A DNA stretch of 64,000 nucleotides from Chelativorans sp. YIM 93263. Its GTDB lineage: Bacteria > Pseudomonadota > Alphaproteobacteria > Rhizobiales > Rhizobiaceae. Positions 16,045 to 24,905 of the stretch are shown in pieces. The stretch spans positions 62,001 through 126,000 of the forward strand of contig NZ_JAKCWP010000002.1 of NCBI RefSeq assembly GCF_028767125.1, written 5' to 3'. Made by a program: the position numbers and the translations under genes. The notes beneath the pieces were generated by a model, which was not told the DNA's origin, made no database searches, and saw nothing but the letters and a program-made list of their open reading frames with translations. How positions within the stretch are numbered: the first letter of the stretch is position 1; each line of letters begins with the position of its first letter.

Positions 16045-16437
16045 TCAATACCACCCGATGGCGACCTGAGCCTCCTCGGACATGCGATCCGGCGTCCATG
16101 GCGGGTCGAAAACCATACTGACCTCGACATTACCGACACCCTCGACCGAGCTCACCGCATTTTCAACCCAGCCCGGCATTTCGCCGGCGACCGGGCAGCC
16201 CGGCGCTGTCAACGTCATGTCGATCTTCACCGATCGATCATCCTCTATGTCGATCTTGTAGATGAGACCCAGTTCATAAATATCCGCCGGAATCTCGGGA
16301 TCGTAAACCGTCTTGAGCGCGCCGACGATGTCATCCGTCATACGCGCGAGATCATCCTGCGAAATGGCTGAAGCAGTCAGCGCCTTCTCTTCCGCTGCCT
16401 CACCTTCCACTTCTGGTTTTTGACTGGTATCGGTCAT
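16045..16437 (-). CDS. sufT: SufT-like DUF59/MIP18 family Fe-S maturation protein
   Basis: A 130-residue protein with an acidic N-terminal extension and a DUF59 (MIP18) domain: DDIVGALKTVYDPEIPADIYELGLIY and the loop LTAPGCPVA with the conserved Cys. SufT proteins help load Fe-S clusters, mostly under high demand or iron limitation. ATG 16437 is 4 bases after the sufS stop, so translation is coupled to sufS; a longer frame exists upstream but lies inside sufS. It is part of the suf operon. Confidence 0.93.
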   Translation of the reverse strand: MTDTSQKPEVEGEAAEEKALTASAISQDDLARMTDDIVGALKTVYDPEIPADIYELGLIYKIDIEDDRSVKIDMTLTAPGCPVAGEMPGWVENAVSSVEGVGNVEVSMVFDPPWTPDRMSEEAQVAIGWY

Positions 16438-16441
16438 GGCC

Positions 16442-17683
16442 TCACCCGAAAAATCTACGTGCCTTCTCCAGCGCTTCGGCCAGCGCATCCACTTCGTCTC
16501 GCGTGTTATAAAGGCCGAATGATGCACGACATGTGGAGGTTACACCGAAGCGCTGCAAGAGCGGTTGCGCACAATGGGTTCCAGCGCGCACCGCGACGCC
16601 TGAGCGATCGATGACCATCGAAATATCGTGAGCATGGATTCCTTCAAGCTCGAAGGACAGGATCGCCCCCTTTCCCGGCGCCGTTCCGAAGATGCGAAGA
16701 GAGTTGATCTTGCTTAATTGTTCATGCGCGTATCTCGCTAGATCCGCCTCGTGCGCAGCGATACTCTCCCGCCCGATCTTCTGGATATATTCCAGCGCGG
16801 CACCAAGGCCGATTGCCTGCACAATGGGCGGCGTGCCTGCCTCGAATCGATGCGGGGGATCGTTGTATGTCACGTTATCCAGGGTGACATCCTCGATCAT
16901 CTCGCCGCCGCCCTGGAACGGGTGCATCTCCTCAAGAATCTCACGCCGGCCGTAAAGGACACCGATTCCCGACGGGCCGTAGAGCTTATGCCCCGTGCAA
17001 ACATAGAAATCACACCCGAGCGCCTGTACATCGACAGGCAGGTGGACCGCACCTTGGCTACCGTCGACCAGCACCGGAATACCCCGGGCATGGGCGATGC
17101 GCACGATCTCGGCAATCGGAGCCACCGTGCCGAGCACGTTTGACATGTGCGTGATCGCGACAAGCTTAGTACGTTCGGTGAGGCATTTTTCAAACTCATC
17201 GAGTTGGAACGCGCCCTCATCGTCCACCGGAGCCCAGACGAGCTTCGCCCCCTGTCTTTCGCGCAGGAGGTGCCAAGGCACGATGTTGGAATGGTGCTCC
17301 ATCACCGACAGGACGATCTCATCGTCCTCCCCGATCCGCGGCATTGCATAGCCATAAGCAACCGTGTTGATCGCCTCGGTTGCCGATTTAGTGAAGACAA
17401 TCTGCTCAGTGCTCGGCGCGTTTAAAAAGCCGCGAACAGTCTCACGCGCTTTCTCGTAGGCCTCGGTGGCGGCGTTGGAGAGGAAATGAAGGCCACGATG
17501 CACGTTCGCATATTCCTGGGAATAGGCGTGGGTAACCGTATCGATCACCGCCTGTGGTTTTTGCGCGGAAGCGGCATTGTCGAGATAGATCAGCTTCTTT
17601 CCATGAACCTCACGCGCAAGGATCGGAAAGTCGCGGCGAACCGCCTCGACATCGTAGCTGTTGTTCTCGACCTTTTGGTCCAT
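16442..17683 (-). CDS. sufS: Cysteine desulfurase SufS
   Basis: A 413-residue class V aminotransferase-fold, PLP-dependent group II desulfurase that removes sulfur from cysteine for Fe-S assembly. Visible elements are LIYLDNAASAQKP, NVHRGLHFLS, MEHHSNIVPW, the PLP-binding lysine in CTGHKLYGP, and the catalytic cysteine in RAGTHCAQPLL. ATG 17683 with GGAGCGG upstream gives the usual length; a longer frame starting at 17734 lacks a good site. It follows sufD by 47 bases in the suf operon. A second, NifS/IscS-type desulfurase opens the same operon. Confidence 0.95.
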   Translation of the reverse strand: MDQKVENNSYDVEAVRRDFPILAREVHGKKLIYLDNAASAQKPQAVIDTVTHAYSQEYANVHRGLHFLSNAATEAYEKARETVRGFLNAPSTEQIVFTKSATEAINTVAYGYAMPRIGEDDEIVLSVMEHHSNIVPWHLLRERQGAKLVWAPVDDEGAFQLDEFEKCLTERTKLVAITHMSNVLGTVAPIAEIVRIAHARGIPVLVDGSQGAVHLPVDVQALGCDFYVCTGHKLYGPSGIGVLYGRREILEEMHPFQGGGEMIEDVTLDNVTYNDPPHRFEAGTPPIVQAIGLGAALEYIQKIGRESIAAHEADLARYAHEQLSKINSLRIFGTAPGKGAILSFELEGIHAHDISMVIDRSGVAVRAGTHCAQPLLQRFGVTSTCRASFGLYNTRDEVDALAEALEKARRFFG

Positions 17684-17730
17684 ATCCGCTCCGCTTTCTG
17701 GGTACCCGGCCCGGTGGGTGACCAAATCCC

Positions 17731-18996
17731 TCACCCGTGCTCGGCAAACCAGGCATCAAGCCGGGCTTCAAGCGCTTCAACCACCGCTTCGTTTTCGAGC
17801 TCCTCGATCACCTCGGCCACAAACGCCTTCACCAGAAGGCCGCGTGCCGTCTTCTCGTCGATCCCGCGCGCCATCAGGTAAAACAAATGATCCTGTTCAA
17901 TCTCCGTCACGGTCGCGCCGTGCCCGCAGGCCACATCGTCCGCAAAGATTTCAAGCTCGGGCTTGGCGGAAAAGCTGCCCTCATCAGAAAGAAGCAGCGT
18001 GTTGCACGACATTTTCGCATCTGTTTTCTGCGCGTCGCGCGCAACCCGAATCTGCCCCTGAAAAACACCCTCGGCCTTATCGGTCACTACGTTCCGAAGA
18101 ATTTCGGTCGAAGCCGTCGCCGGTGCAGCATGATCAAGGATCATCGTGACATCACAGTGGGTCTGACCAGACAGGAGATTGACGCCGCGGAGCCGGAATT
18201 CCGAGCCCTCGCCTTCTGCGACCACGCGAACTTCCTGGCGCGTCAATTTCGCACCGATATTCATCACGAAAAGCGTCAGCTTGGCATTCTTGCCAATACG
18301 AACGTTAATCTGCCCGAGATGGCTGGCGCCCTCCGGCTGGTCCTGCACGATCAACCAAAGCACATCCGCGCCGTCGCCCACCTCAAGATGACTGACGGAG
18401 GACACAAGGGCGTCGGCGTCGCCCATCTGTCGCTCGATCACCGTCGCGTTCGCCCCCTCGCCTACGCGAGCGGCAAAGCGCGTATGGACCTGTCCGCCAG
18501 CTTGGACATTTTGCAGTTCGACCGGGATGTCGAGCCTGGCGCCGGCGGGAATATCCAGCGCGAACCCGTCGGCGGCGAAGGCAGAATTGATCGCTGAAAC
18601 CGTGTCGTCCTTATCGACAGGTCCGAGCAATGGTGCCAGGCTCCCGTCAGCCAGCTTGTCCGCCACGGAACTCAGTGCGAAGCCTTCGGGTGCCTTCACC
18701 GCCCCCGCCACGCCGTTCAGCACCGGCAGGACCGTCGAACCGGCGATCAAAGGCTCTTTCTGGCTTGCAGTCGCCGTCGGGTCGAAGGCCGGAACGGAGG
18801 ACAGAAGCCGGCGCAGGTCGGTGTAGTGCCATGCTTCCACCTTGCGACTGGGCAGGCCCTGTTCCAGGAGCCGAGCGGCTTGATTGCGCTTTTCTGCAAC
18901 GCTGGCACTACCCGGCAGAGAGGTCCCGCGTTCGGCAAAGGCCTCGATCAAGGCATCCTCGGCGGCGGTACGCTTTATTTGCGTCTGAACATTCAT
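17731..18996 (-). CDS. sufD: Fe-S cluster scaffold subunit SufD
   Basis: A 421-residue subunit of the SufBC2D scaffold that builds Fe-S clusters. The C-terminal beta-helix core contains the family segment LEIFADDVACGHGATVTEI with the conserved Cys and His, followed by DHLFYLMARGIDEKTARGLL. The start is ATG 18996, 9 bases after the sufC stop; its ribosome-binding site (TTGAGGA) overlaps that stop, so the genes are translationally coupled. The rather variable N-terminal third is normal for SufD. Confidence 0.94.
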   Translation of the reverse strand: MNVQTQIKRTAAEDALIEAFAERGTSLPGSASVAEKRNQAARLLEQGLPSRKVEAWHYTDLRRLLSSVPAFDPTATASQKEPLIAGSTVLPVLNGVAGAVKAPEGFALSSVADKLADGSLAPLLGPVDKDDTVSAINSAFAADGFALDIPAGARLDIPVELQNVQAGGQVHTRFAARVGEGANATVIERQMGDADALVSSVSHLEVGDGADVLWLIVQDQPEGASHLGQINVRIGKNAKLTLFVMNIGAKLTRQEVRVVAEGEGSEFRLRGVNLLSGQTHCDVTMILDHAAPATASTEILRNVVTDKAEGVFQGQIRVARDAQKTDAKMSCNTLLLSDEGSFSAKPELEIFADDVACGHGATVTEIEQDHLFYLMARGIDEKTARGLLVKAFVAEVIEELENEAVVEALEARLDAWFAEHG

Positions 18997-19005
18997 CGCC
19001 AATCC

Positions 19006-19761
19006 TCAAGCCGCTTCGCCGACAAGCCCGGCATAACCGTTCTTCTCGAGCTCTTGGGCCAGCTCCTTCTCGCCTGACTTAATGACGCGGCCTTTGTAGA
19101 GCACGTGCACAGAATCCGGCACGATATAGTCGAGCAGGCGCTGATAGTGCGTGATAACCACAACGGACCGATCCGGCGAGCGCAGGGCGTTGACCCCATC
19201 AGAGACGATTTTCAGAGCATCGATATCGAGGCCGGAATCTGTCTCGTCCAACACGCAGAGCGCCGGTTCCAGCAGCTTCATCTGCAGAATTTCTGCCCGC
19301 TTCTTCTCGCCGCCGGAAAAGCCGACGTTAAGCGGGCGCTTCAACATGCTCATATCCATGTCGAGCTCATCGGCGGCTGCGCGCACGCGCTTCATGAGTT
19401 CCGGTATTTTCAACTCATCCAGCCCTCGTGCCTTGCGCTGCGCGTTCATGGCGACCTTCAGGAACTCCATTGTGGCAACGCCCGGGATCTCCATCGGATA
19501 CTGAAAAGCCAGGAAAAGGCCTGCGGCAGCACGCTCGGCCGGATCCATTTCAAGGATGGATTCGCCGTTAAACAGGATGTCGCCTTCGGTGACCTCATAA
19601 TCCTCGCGCCCGGCAAGCACGTAGGACAGAGTCGACTTTCCAGAGCCGTTGGGCCCCATGATAGCGGTCATTTCGCCGGGTTTCACCGAAAGATTCACCC
19701 CACGCAGAATTTCCGTACCATCCTCGGCAATGCGGGCGTGCAGATTCTTAATTTCGAGCAT
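19006..19761 (-). CDS. sufC: Fe-S assembly ATPase SufC
   Basis: A 251-residue ABC-type ATPase that drives the SufBCD scaffold; it is cytoplasmic, not a transporter. Walker A GPNGSGKST (about residue 36), the signature NVGFSGGEKKRAEIL, Walker B CVLDETDSGLD and the switch-histidine segment VVVITHYQRLLDYI are all visible. It sits between sufB (27 bases upstream) and sufD (9 bases downstream). Confidence 0.96.
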   Translation of the reverse strand: MLEIKNLHARIAEDGTEILRGVNLSVKPGEMTAIMGPNGSGKSTLSYVLAGREDYEVTEGDILFNGESILEMDPAERAAAGLFLAFQYPMEIPGVATMEFLKVAMNAQRKARGLDELKIPELMKRVRAAADELDMDMSMLKRPLNVGFSGGEKKRAEILQMKLLEPALCVLDETDSGLDIDALKIVSDGVNALRSPDRSVVVITHYQRLLDYIVPDSVHVLYKGRVIKSGEKELAQELEKNGYAGLVGEAA

Positions 19762-19788
19762 TCTTGGTGTCCTAAACTGTGTGTCGGT

Positions 19789-21312
19789 TTAGCCGACCGA
19801 GCCTTCAAGCGAGATATTGATGAGTTTCTGCGCCTCGACGGCAAACTCCATCGGAAGCTCCTGGATGACATCCTTGACGAAGCCGTTGACGATCAGTGCG
19901 ATAGCTTCTTCCTCCGGGATGCCGCGTTGCATCACATAGAAGAGCTGGTCCTCGGATATCTTAGACGTCGTCGCCTCGTGTTCAAACTGCGCCGTGGCAT
20001 TCTTCGCCTCAATGTAGGGCACCGTGTGCGCACCACAATCATTGCCGATCAGCAGGCTATCGCACTGCGTGAAATTGCGCGCATTGGCCGCCTTGCGGTG
20101 GGCGGAAACCTGACCACGATAGGTGTTGTTGGAATTTCCGGCAGAAATACCCTTCGAGATAATCCGGCTTGAAGTGTTCTTACCCAGATGGATCATCTTC
20201 GTCCCGGAGTCGATCTGCTGATAGCCGTTCGAGACGGCAATCGAGTAGAACTCACCGCGGGAATTGTCGCCGCGCAGCAGGCAGGACGGGTATTTCCAGG
20301 TAATTGCCGAACCGGTCTCCACCTGCGTCCAGGAAATCTTGGAGTTCTTGCCGCGGCAATCGCCACGCTTGGTGACGAAGTTATAGATGCCGCCCTTCCC
20401 TTGCGCATCACCGGGATACCAGTTCTGGACCGTGGAGTACTTGATCTCCGCGTCGTCGAGGGCGATCAGTTCGACTACCGCCGCGTGAAGCTGGTTCTCG
20501 TCACGCTGAGGCGCGGTGCAGCCTTCCAGATAGGAGACATAAGCACCCTCTTCCGCGATGATCAGCGTACGCTCGAACTGCCCTGTATTCCGCTCGTTGA
20601 TGCGGAAATAGGTCGAAAGCTCCATCGGGCAGCGCACGCCTTTAGGCACGAACACGAAAGACCCGTCCGTGAACACGGCGGAATTGAGCGTGGCATAGAA
20701 ATTGTCTGTCGGGGGGACCACCGAACCCAAATACTTACGCACCAGTTCCGGATGGTCGCGGATCGCCTCGGAGATCGAGCAGAAGATGACGCCGGCCTTG
20801 GCCAGCTCTTTCTTGAAGGTCGTGACGACGGAAACCGAATCGAACACCGCATCAACAGCGACCCGGCCCGACTGGTAGACGTTGTCATCCGCCTCGCCAT
20901 CGACCTGACTGGGCTCGTCGACTTTGCGCACGCCGGCCAGAATCTCCTGTTCCTTCAGCGGAATACCGAGCTTTTCGTAGGTGCGTAGAAGCTCAGGGTC
21001 GACCTCCTCAAGCGAACTCGGTCCTGTCTGGTTCTTGGGTGCGGAGTAATAGTGAAGGTCCTGGAAATCGATCTTTGGATAGTTAACGCGGGCCCAGCTT
21101 GGCTCCTGCATGGTGAGCCAACGGCGATAGGCGTTGAGGCGCCACTCCGTCATCCATTCCGGCTCGCCCTTTTTCGCCGAGATGAAACGGATAATATCTT
21201 CATTCAGACCTTTCGGAGCCTTGTCGCTCTCGATAAGCGTCTCGAATCCATATTTGTACTGGTCAACATCGATCAAACGGACCTGATCGATCGTCTCCTG
21301 CACTGCAGGCAT
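19789..21312 (-). CDS. sufB: Fe-S cluster scaffold subunit SufB
   Basis: A 507-residue scaffold subunit of SufBC2D. Conserved parts include [56 protein letters not shown] and the C-terminal [19 protein letters not shown], which carries the Cys/Glu sites used in cluster building. ATG 21312 follows GGAG. A GC-rich hairpin (GACCGGG 21329-21335 with CCCGGTC 21343-21349) stands in the leader just upstream of the ribosome-binding site. The 155-base gap from the preceding desulfurase is large enough for a second promoter. Confidence 0.96.
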   Translation of the reverse strand: MPAVQETIDQVRLIDVDQYKYGFETLIESDKAPKGLNEDIIRFISAKKGEPEWMTEWRLNAYRRWLTMQEPSWARVNYPKIDFQDLHYYSAPKNQTGPSSLEEVDPELLRTYEKLGIPLKEQEILAGVRKVDEPSQVDGEADDNVYQSGRVAVDAVFDSVSVVTTFKKELAKAGVIFCSISEAIRDHPELVRKYLGSVVPPTDNFYATLNSAVFTDGSFVFVPKGVRCPMELSTYFRINERNTGQFERTLIIAEEGAYVSYLEGCTAPQRDENQLHAAVVELIALDDAEIKYSTVQNWYPGDAQGKGGIYNFVTKRGDCRGKNSKISWTQVETGSAITWKYPSCLLRGDNSRGEFYSIAVSNGYQQIDSGTKMIHLGKNTSSRIISKGISAGNSNNTYRGQVSAHRKAANARNFTQCDSLLIGNDCGAHTVPYIEAKNATAQFEHEATTSKISEDQLFYVMQRGIPEEEAIALIVNGFVKDVIQELPMEFAVEAQKLINISLEGSVG

Positions 21313-21467
21313 TGGCGTTCTCCATCGGGACCGGGGTCAAGACCCGGTCGTTTTCCCGTTTAGCTAACTTGTGCCCAATTTAGTGATTGCGCACCTCGAA
21401 TTCATCCGCATCGCGATAAAATATGTCTCTTTTACTCCAATTTTACGCAACCGTTAGAGTCGGAAAT

Positions 21468-22628
21468 TCATGCGGCGGCATTGGTTGTCCTCCGTTTAGT
21501 AGCGATTTTCTGTAGCGCGGCCCGAAATCGCTGAATGTCCTCATCTTCTGTCTCCACTCCAATGGAGACACGCAGCGCCCCCGCCTGCTCGCCATAGTCC
21601 ATGGCTTGAAGCACATGGCTAGGACCTACCTTGCCGGATGAACAGGCCGAGCCTGCTGAAAGCGCGATCCCGTTGAGATCAAATGCGATCTGCGCGGTTT
21701 CAGCTTTCATGCCTGGAATGGAGAAGAGAACCGTGTTTGCAAGCCGCTCCGAATTTTGCCCGTATATCAGAGCGCCTGGAACCAGCTCCAAAACAGCCTT
21801 CTCGATTTCCTCGCGCCGGGAACGAACAGCCTCCATATGGTTCAGACTGAAAAGTGCTTGCCGCGTTGCGGCTCCAAAACCGGCGATACCCGGAACGTTC
21901 TCCGTGCCGGCCCGATGCCCTTTTTCCTGGCCACCGCCCTTCACGAGCGCCGTGGGCATCATCAGATCGGCGCCTCCAACCAGCGCGCCAACACCCTTAG
22001 GGCCGCCGAGTTTATGGGATGAAAGGATGAGAAAGTCCGTACATGTCTTTGATATGTCTAATTGAACTCTTCCCGCAGCTTGTACTGCATCAATAATCGT
22101 CACGCCGCCCGCCTTCTTCACTAGCCGGCCGACATCTTCGACGGGCTGAATGACGCCGGTCTCGTTGTTTGCCGCGTGAACCGCAACGAGCGGCTGGCCT
22201 TCCGTCCTGTCATGGGCATCAAGCGCGCGCTCTAATGCCGCCAGATCGACAAGTCCGTCCTGCGTGACCCCTATTCGCTCTACAGACTCCGGCGAAAAGC
22301 GCCCGCCGCCCAGAAGACACGGATGATCGGCCGCACTGACATAAACACGACTGAAGCGCAGTGGTGCCCTGCCCATCGTCCATTCAGGCGTCAGCAACAT
22401 GCTGGCTGCCTCGGTAGCGCCGGAAGTGAAGACTACATGCTCGGACCGACCATTGACGAGCTCTGCCACATCACGCCTTGCGTCCTCGACGATTCGGCGC
22501 GCAGCGCGCCCTTCCGCGTGCACGGACGAGGGGTTTGCCGCCCCCAGTGCATCAAGCATGGCCTCCCGTGCAGCCGACAGAAGCGGCGCCGTGGCATTAT
22601 AATCCAGATAGATGCGCTGTGCTGCCAT
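21468..22628 (-). CDS. Cysteine desulfurase, NifS/IscS type, first gene of the suf operon
   Basis: A 386-residue PLP-dependent group I desulfurase. YLDYNATAPLL, NPSSVHAEGRAARRI, VHAANNETGVIQPV, the PLP lysine in ILSSHKLGGPKGVG, HRAGTENVPGI and the catalytic cysteine loop LSAGSACSSGKVGPSHVL identify it. Many Hyphomicrobiales begin their suf operon with such a gene, in addition to sufS later in the operon. The regulator (IscR, RirA) that often precedes it is not here; instead an Irr-box-like palindrome lies 110 bases upstream. Likely it supplies sulfur for SufB or for tRNA thiolation; the split with SufS is unknown. Confidence 0.93.
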   Translation of the reverse strand: MAAQRIYLDYNATAPLLSAAREAMLDALGAANPSSVHAEGRAARRIVEDARRDVAELVNGRSEHVVFTSGATEAASMLLTPEWTMGRAPLRFSRVYVSAADHPCLLGGGRFSPESVERIGVTQDGLVDLAALERALDAHDRTEGQPLVAVHAANNETGVIQPVEDVGRLVKKAGGVTIIDAVQAAGRVQLDISKTCTDFLILSSHKLGGPKGVGALVGGADLMMPTALVKGGGQEKGHRAGTENVPGIAGFGAATRQALFSLNHMEAVRSRREEIEKAVLELVPGALIYGQNSERLANTVLFSIPGMKAETAQIAFDLNGIALSAGSACSSGKVGPSHVLQAMDYGEQAGALRVSIGVETEDEDIQRFRAALQKIATKRRTTNAAA

Positions 22629-22678
22629 ATCAATCCGTGGCCGCCCGTGCCGATTGTGTCATCCAGATGGCGTTATTT

Positions 22679-22694
22679 CCTTGAATTCTCAAGG
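22679..22694. repeat. Short inverted repeat upstream of the suf operon
   Basis: CCTTGA and TCAAGG (4-base centre) lie 51-66 bases upstream of the desulfurase start. It may be an operator or simply a stem in the 5' leader. Confidence 0.3.
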
Positions 22695-22737
22695 CAAGTC
22701 GTCCTATTTACCCGGCTTGCCGTGGGTGGTTGCCATC

Positions 22738-22762
22738 CTAGTTTTGAACGGTTCTAAACTAG
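22738..22762. promoter_or_regulatory. Irr-box (ICE)-like palindrome between suf operon and alpha/beta hydrolase
   Basis: CTAGTTTTGAA and TTCTAAACTAG form 11-bp arms with one mismatch around CGG. The core resembles the rhizobial iron-control element bound by Irr (TTTAGAA-N3-TTCTAAA); the right half matches it fully and the left half has one difference. It is 110 bases upstream of the first suf gene and 76 bases upstream of the hydrolase. suf operons are known Irr targets in this order. Confidence 0.55.
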
Positions 22763-22837
22763 CTTCTATGGAGGCACAGGCGTCACGTCAAGACCGCGCT
22801 GTTTGTGTGGCCTTGATCCGGTCTAGTTGGAGTTGAA

Positions 22838-23512
22838 ATGCCCGAGGTTATCTTTACCGGTCCTGCCGGCCGTATCGAAGGCCGCTATCAGCCGTCGAAA
22901 GAGAAAAACGCGCCGATCGCGCTCATTCTGCATCCGCATCCGCAGTTCGGCGGCACGATGAACAACAAGATCATCTACGATCTTTTTTATATGTTCCAGA
23001 GCCGGGGCTTCACGACCCTGCGTTTTAATTTCCGGGGCATCGGGCGAAGCCAGGGCGAATTCGACCACGGGGCTGGCGAGCTTTCAGACGCCGCCGCCGC
23101 GCTCGATTGGGTACAGTCCATGCACGCTGACTCGAAGAGCTGCTGGATCGCTGGATATTCCTTCGGCGCCTGGATTGGCATGCAGCTCCTGATGCGTCGG
23201 CCCGAGATCGAGGGCTTTATCTCGATTTCTCCACAGCCAAACGTCTATGACTTTTCTTTTCTTGCGCCCTGCCCTTCCTCTGGACTGATCATTCATGGCG
23301 GGGCCGATAAGGTGGCGCCGCCAGCGGATGTTCAGGGCCTTGTGGACAAGCTGCAGTCGCAGAAGGGAATCACGATCACACAGAAGACGCTTCCCGAAGC
23401 AAACCACTTTTATTCGAACACCGCAGACGAACTGATTGAGGAGTGCACCGACTATCTCGACCGCCGTCTGAAGGGTGAACTCACAGAAACACGGCCGAAG
23501 CGCATTCGCTAA
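22838..23512 (+). CDS. Alpha/beta hydrolase
   Basis: A 224-residue cytoplasmic alpha/beta hydrolase. HPHPQFGGTMNNKI supplies the oxyanion region, the nucleophile elbow is GYSFGAW with Ser108, and Asp and His follow in IIHGGADKVAPP and LPEANHFYS. The family (often annotated as alpha/beta hydrolase of the dienelactone hydrolase-like group) has no established substrate. ATG 22838 follows GGAG. It diverges from the suf operon, a placement frequent in Hyphomicrobiales, and the Irr-like palindrome lies in the shared promoter region. Fold certain, substrate unknown. Confidence 0.9.
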   Translation: MPEVIFTGPAGRIEGRYQPSKEKNAPIALILHPHPQFGGTMNNKIIYDLFYMFQSRGFTTLRFNFRGIGRSQGEFDHGAGELSDAAAALDWVQSMHADSKSCWIAGYSFGAWIGMQLLMRRPEIEGFISISPQPNVYDFSFLAPCPSSGLIIHGGADKVAPPADVQGLVDKLQSQKGITITQKTLPEANHFYSNTADELIEECTDYLDRRLKGELTETRPKRIR

Positions 23513-23646
23513 CTCACTCCCCACTGCCGGTCGTGTTATTGCAATAGCATTTCCGGGGTGGGCGAACGTCGTATTCTTGTGCCCGCCGGGAAAGTGGTGC
23601 TAAACGCCAAATTCCGTTCTTCTTCCTGTCCACCGGATTGTGGAAA

Positions 23647-24900
23647 ATGCCCGAGTTCAAGTCCGATTTCCTGCGCGTCCTTTCCGAGCGTGGCTTCATT
23701 CACCAGACCTCCGATGACGCCGGGTTGGATGAGATCTTTTCGCGCGAGACCGTCACTGCCTATGCCGGCTTTGATCCGACGGCTGCCAGCCTCCATGTCG
23801 GGCACCTCACGCTCATCATGATGCTTTATTGGCTGCAGCAGACCGGCCACAAACCAATCGTGCTGATGGGTGGCGGGACCGGAATGATCGGGGACCCCTC
23901 ATTCAAGGACGAAGCGCGCAAGCTGATGACGCCGGACGTCATCAACGAGAACGTGAGTAAGCTGAAAACATCGTTCACCCGATACCTTGAATTCGGCGAT
24001 GGGCCGCGCGATGCGGCCATGGTTGATAATGCGGAATGGTTGCTCCAGCTTAATTACGTTCAGTTCCTGCGCGATGTCGGTCGGCATTTCTCCGTAAACC
24101 GGATGCTCTCTTTCGACTCGGTCAAAACACGTCTCGACCGGGATCAGTCGCTCTCCTTCCTCGAATTCAATTACATGATCCTTCAGGCTTACGATTTTGT
24201 AGAACTCTATCGGCGCTATGGTTGCACGGTGCAGATGGGCGGCTCCGACCAGTGGGGCAATATTGTCAACGGTATCGATCTCGGCCGCCGCATGGATGAA
24301 GCGGAGCTTTTTGCACTTACTCTTCCTCTGCTCACCACCTCATCCGGTGCAAAAATGGGTAAGACAGCCTCCGGCGCGGTCTGGCTCAGCGAAGAGATGT
24401 TGAGCAGCTACGATTTCTGGCAGTATTGGCGCAATACGGAAGATGCCGATGTTGGCCGTTTCCTGCGTCTGTACACGACGCTACCGATGGACGAGATCGC
24501 ACGGCTCGAATCGCTCGACGGGTCCGAGATCAACGAGGCGAAGAAGGTCCTTGCGACAGAAGTGACTGCCATGCTGCATGGGCGCGAAGCGGCGGAAACC
24601 GCGGCGGAAACCGCGCGAAAGACCTTTGAAGAAGGCGCACTGGCCGAAAGTCTACCGACCGTTTCCGTGAACCGCTCTGAGTTAGCGGAGGGCGTGGGAC
24701 TGCTCAGTCTCTTTGTAACGGCCGGCTTGACCACGTCCAACGGCGAGACACGTCGCCACGTTCGCGGCGGTGCAGTACGGGTAAATGATGAGACCGTGTC
24801 TGACGACAGGCGCAGAGTGACGGAGGAAGACCTGACCTCGGACGGTGTCGTGAAGCTCTCGCTCGGCAAGAAAAAGCACGTTCTCGTGCGTCCGGAATAA
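23647..24900 (+). CDS. tyrS: Tyrosyl-tRNA synthetase
   Basis: A 417-residue class I aminoacyl-tRNA synthetase charging tRNA-Tyr. The HIGH-type signature is HVGH in [13 protein letters not shown], the tyrosine-specific block is [20 protein letters not shown], and the KMSKS-type loop is [10 protein letters not shown]. The C-terminal S4 domain ([16 protein letters not shown]) binds the tRNA. ATG 23647 gives the standard N-terminus; a TTG three codons earlier is less likely. It runs in the same direction as the hydrolase gene, 134 bases downstream. Confidence 0.96.
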   Translation: MPEFKSDFLRVLSERGFIHQTSDDAGLDEIFSRETVTAYAGFDPTAASLHVGHLTLIMMLYWLQQTGHKPIVLMGGGTGMIGDPSFKDEARKLMTPDVINENVSKLKTSFTRYLEFGDGPRDAAMVDNAEWLLQLNYVQFLRDVGRHFSVNRMLSFDSVKTRLDRDQSLSFLEFNYMILQAYDFVELYRRYGCTVQMGGSDQWGNIVNGIDLGRRMDEAELFALTLPLLTTSSGAKMGKTASGAVWLSEEMLSSYDFWQYWRNTEDADVGRFLRLYTTLPMDEIARLESLDGSEINEAKKVLATEVTAMLHGREAAETAAETARKTFEEGALAESLPTVSVNRSELAEGVGLLSLFVTAGLTTSNGETRRHVRGGAVRVNDETVSDDRRRVTEEDLTSDGVVKLSLGKKKHVLVRPE

Positions 24901-24905
24901 CGGGA

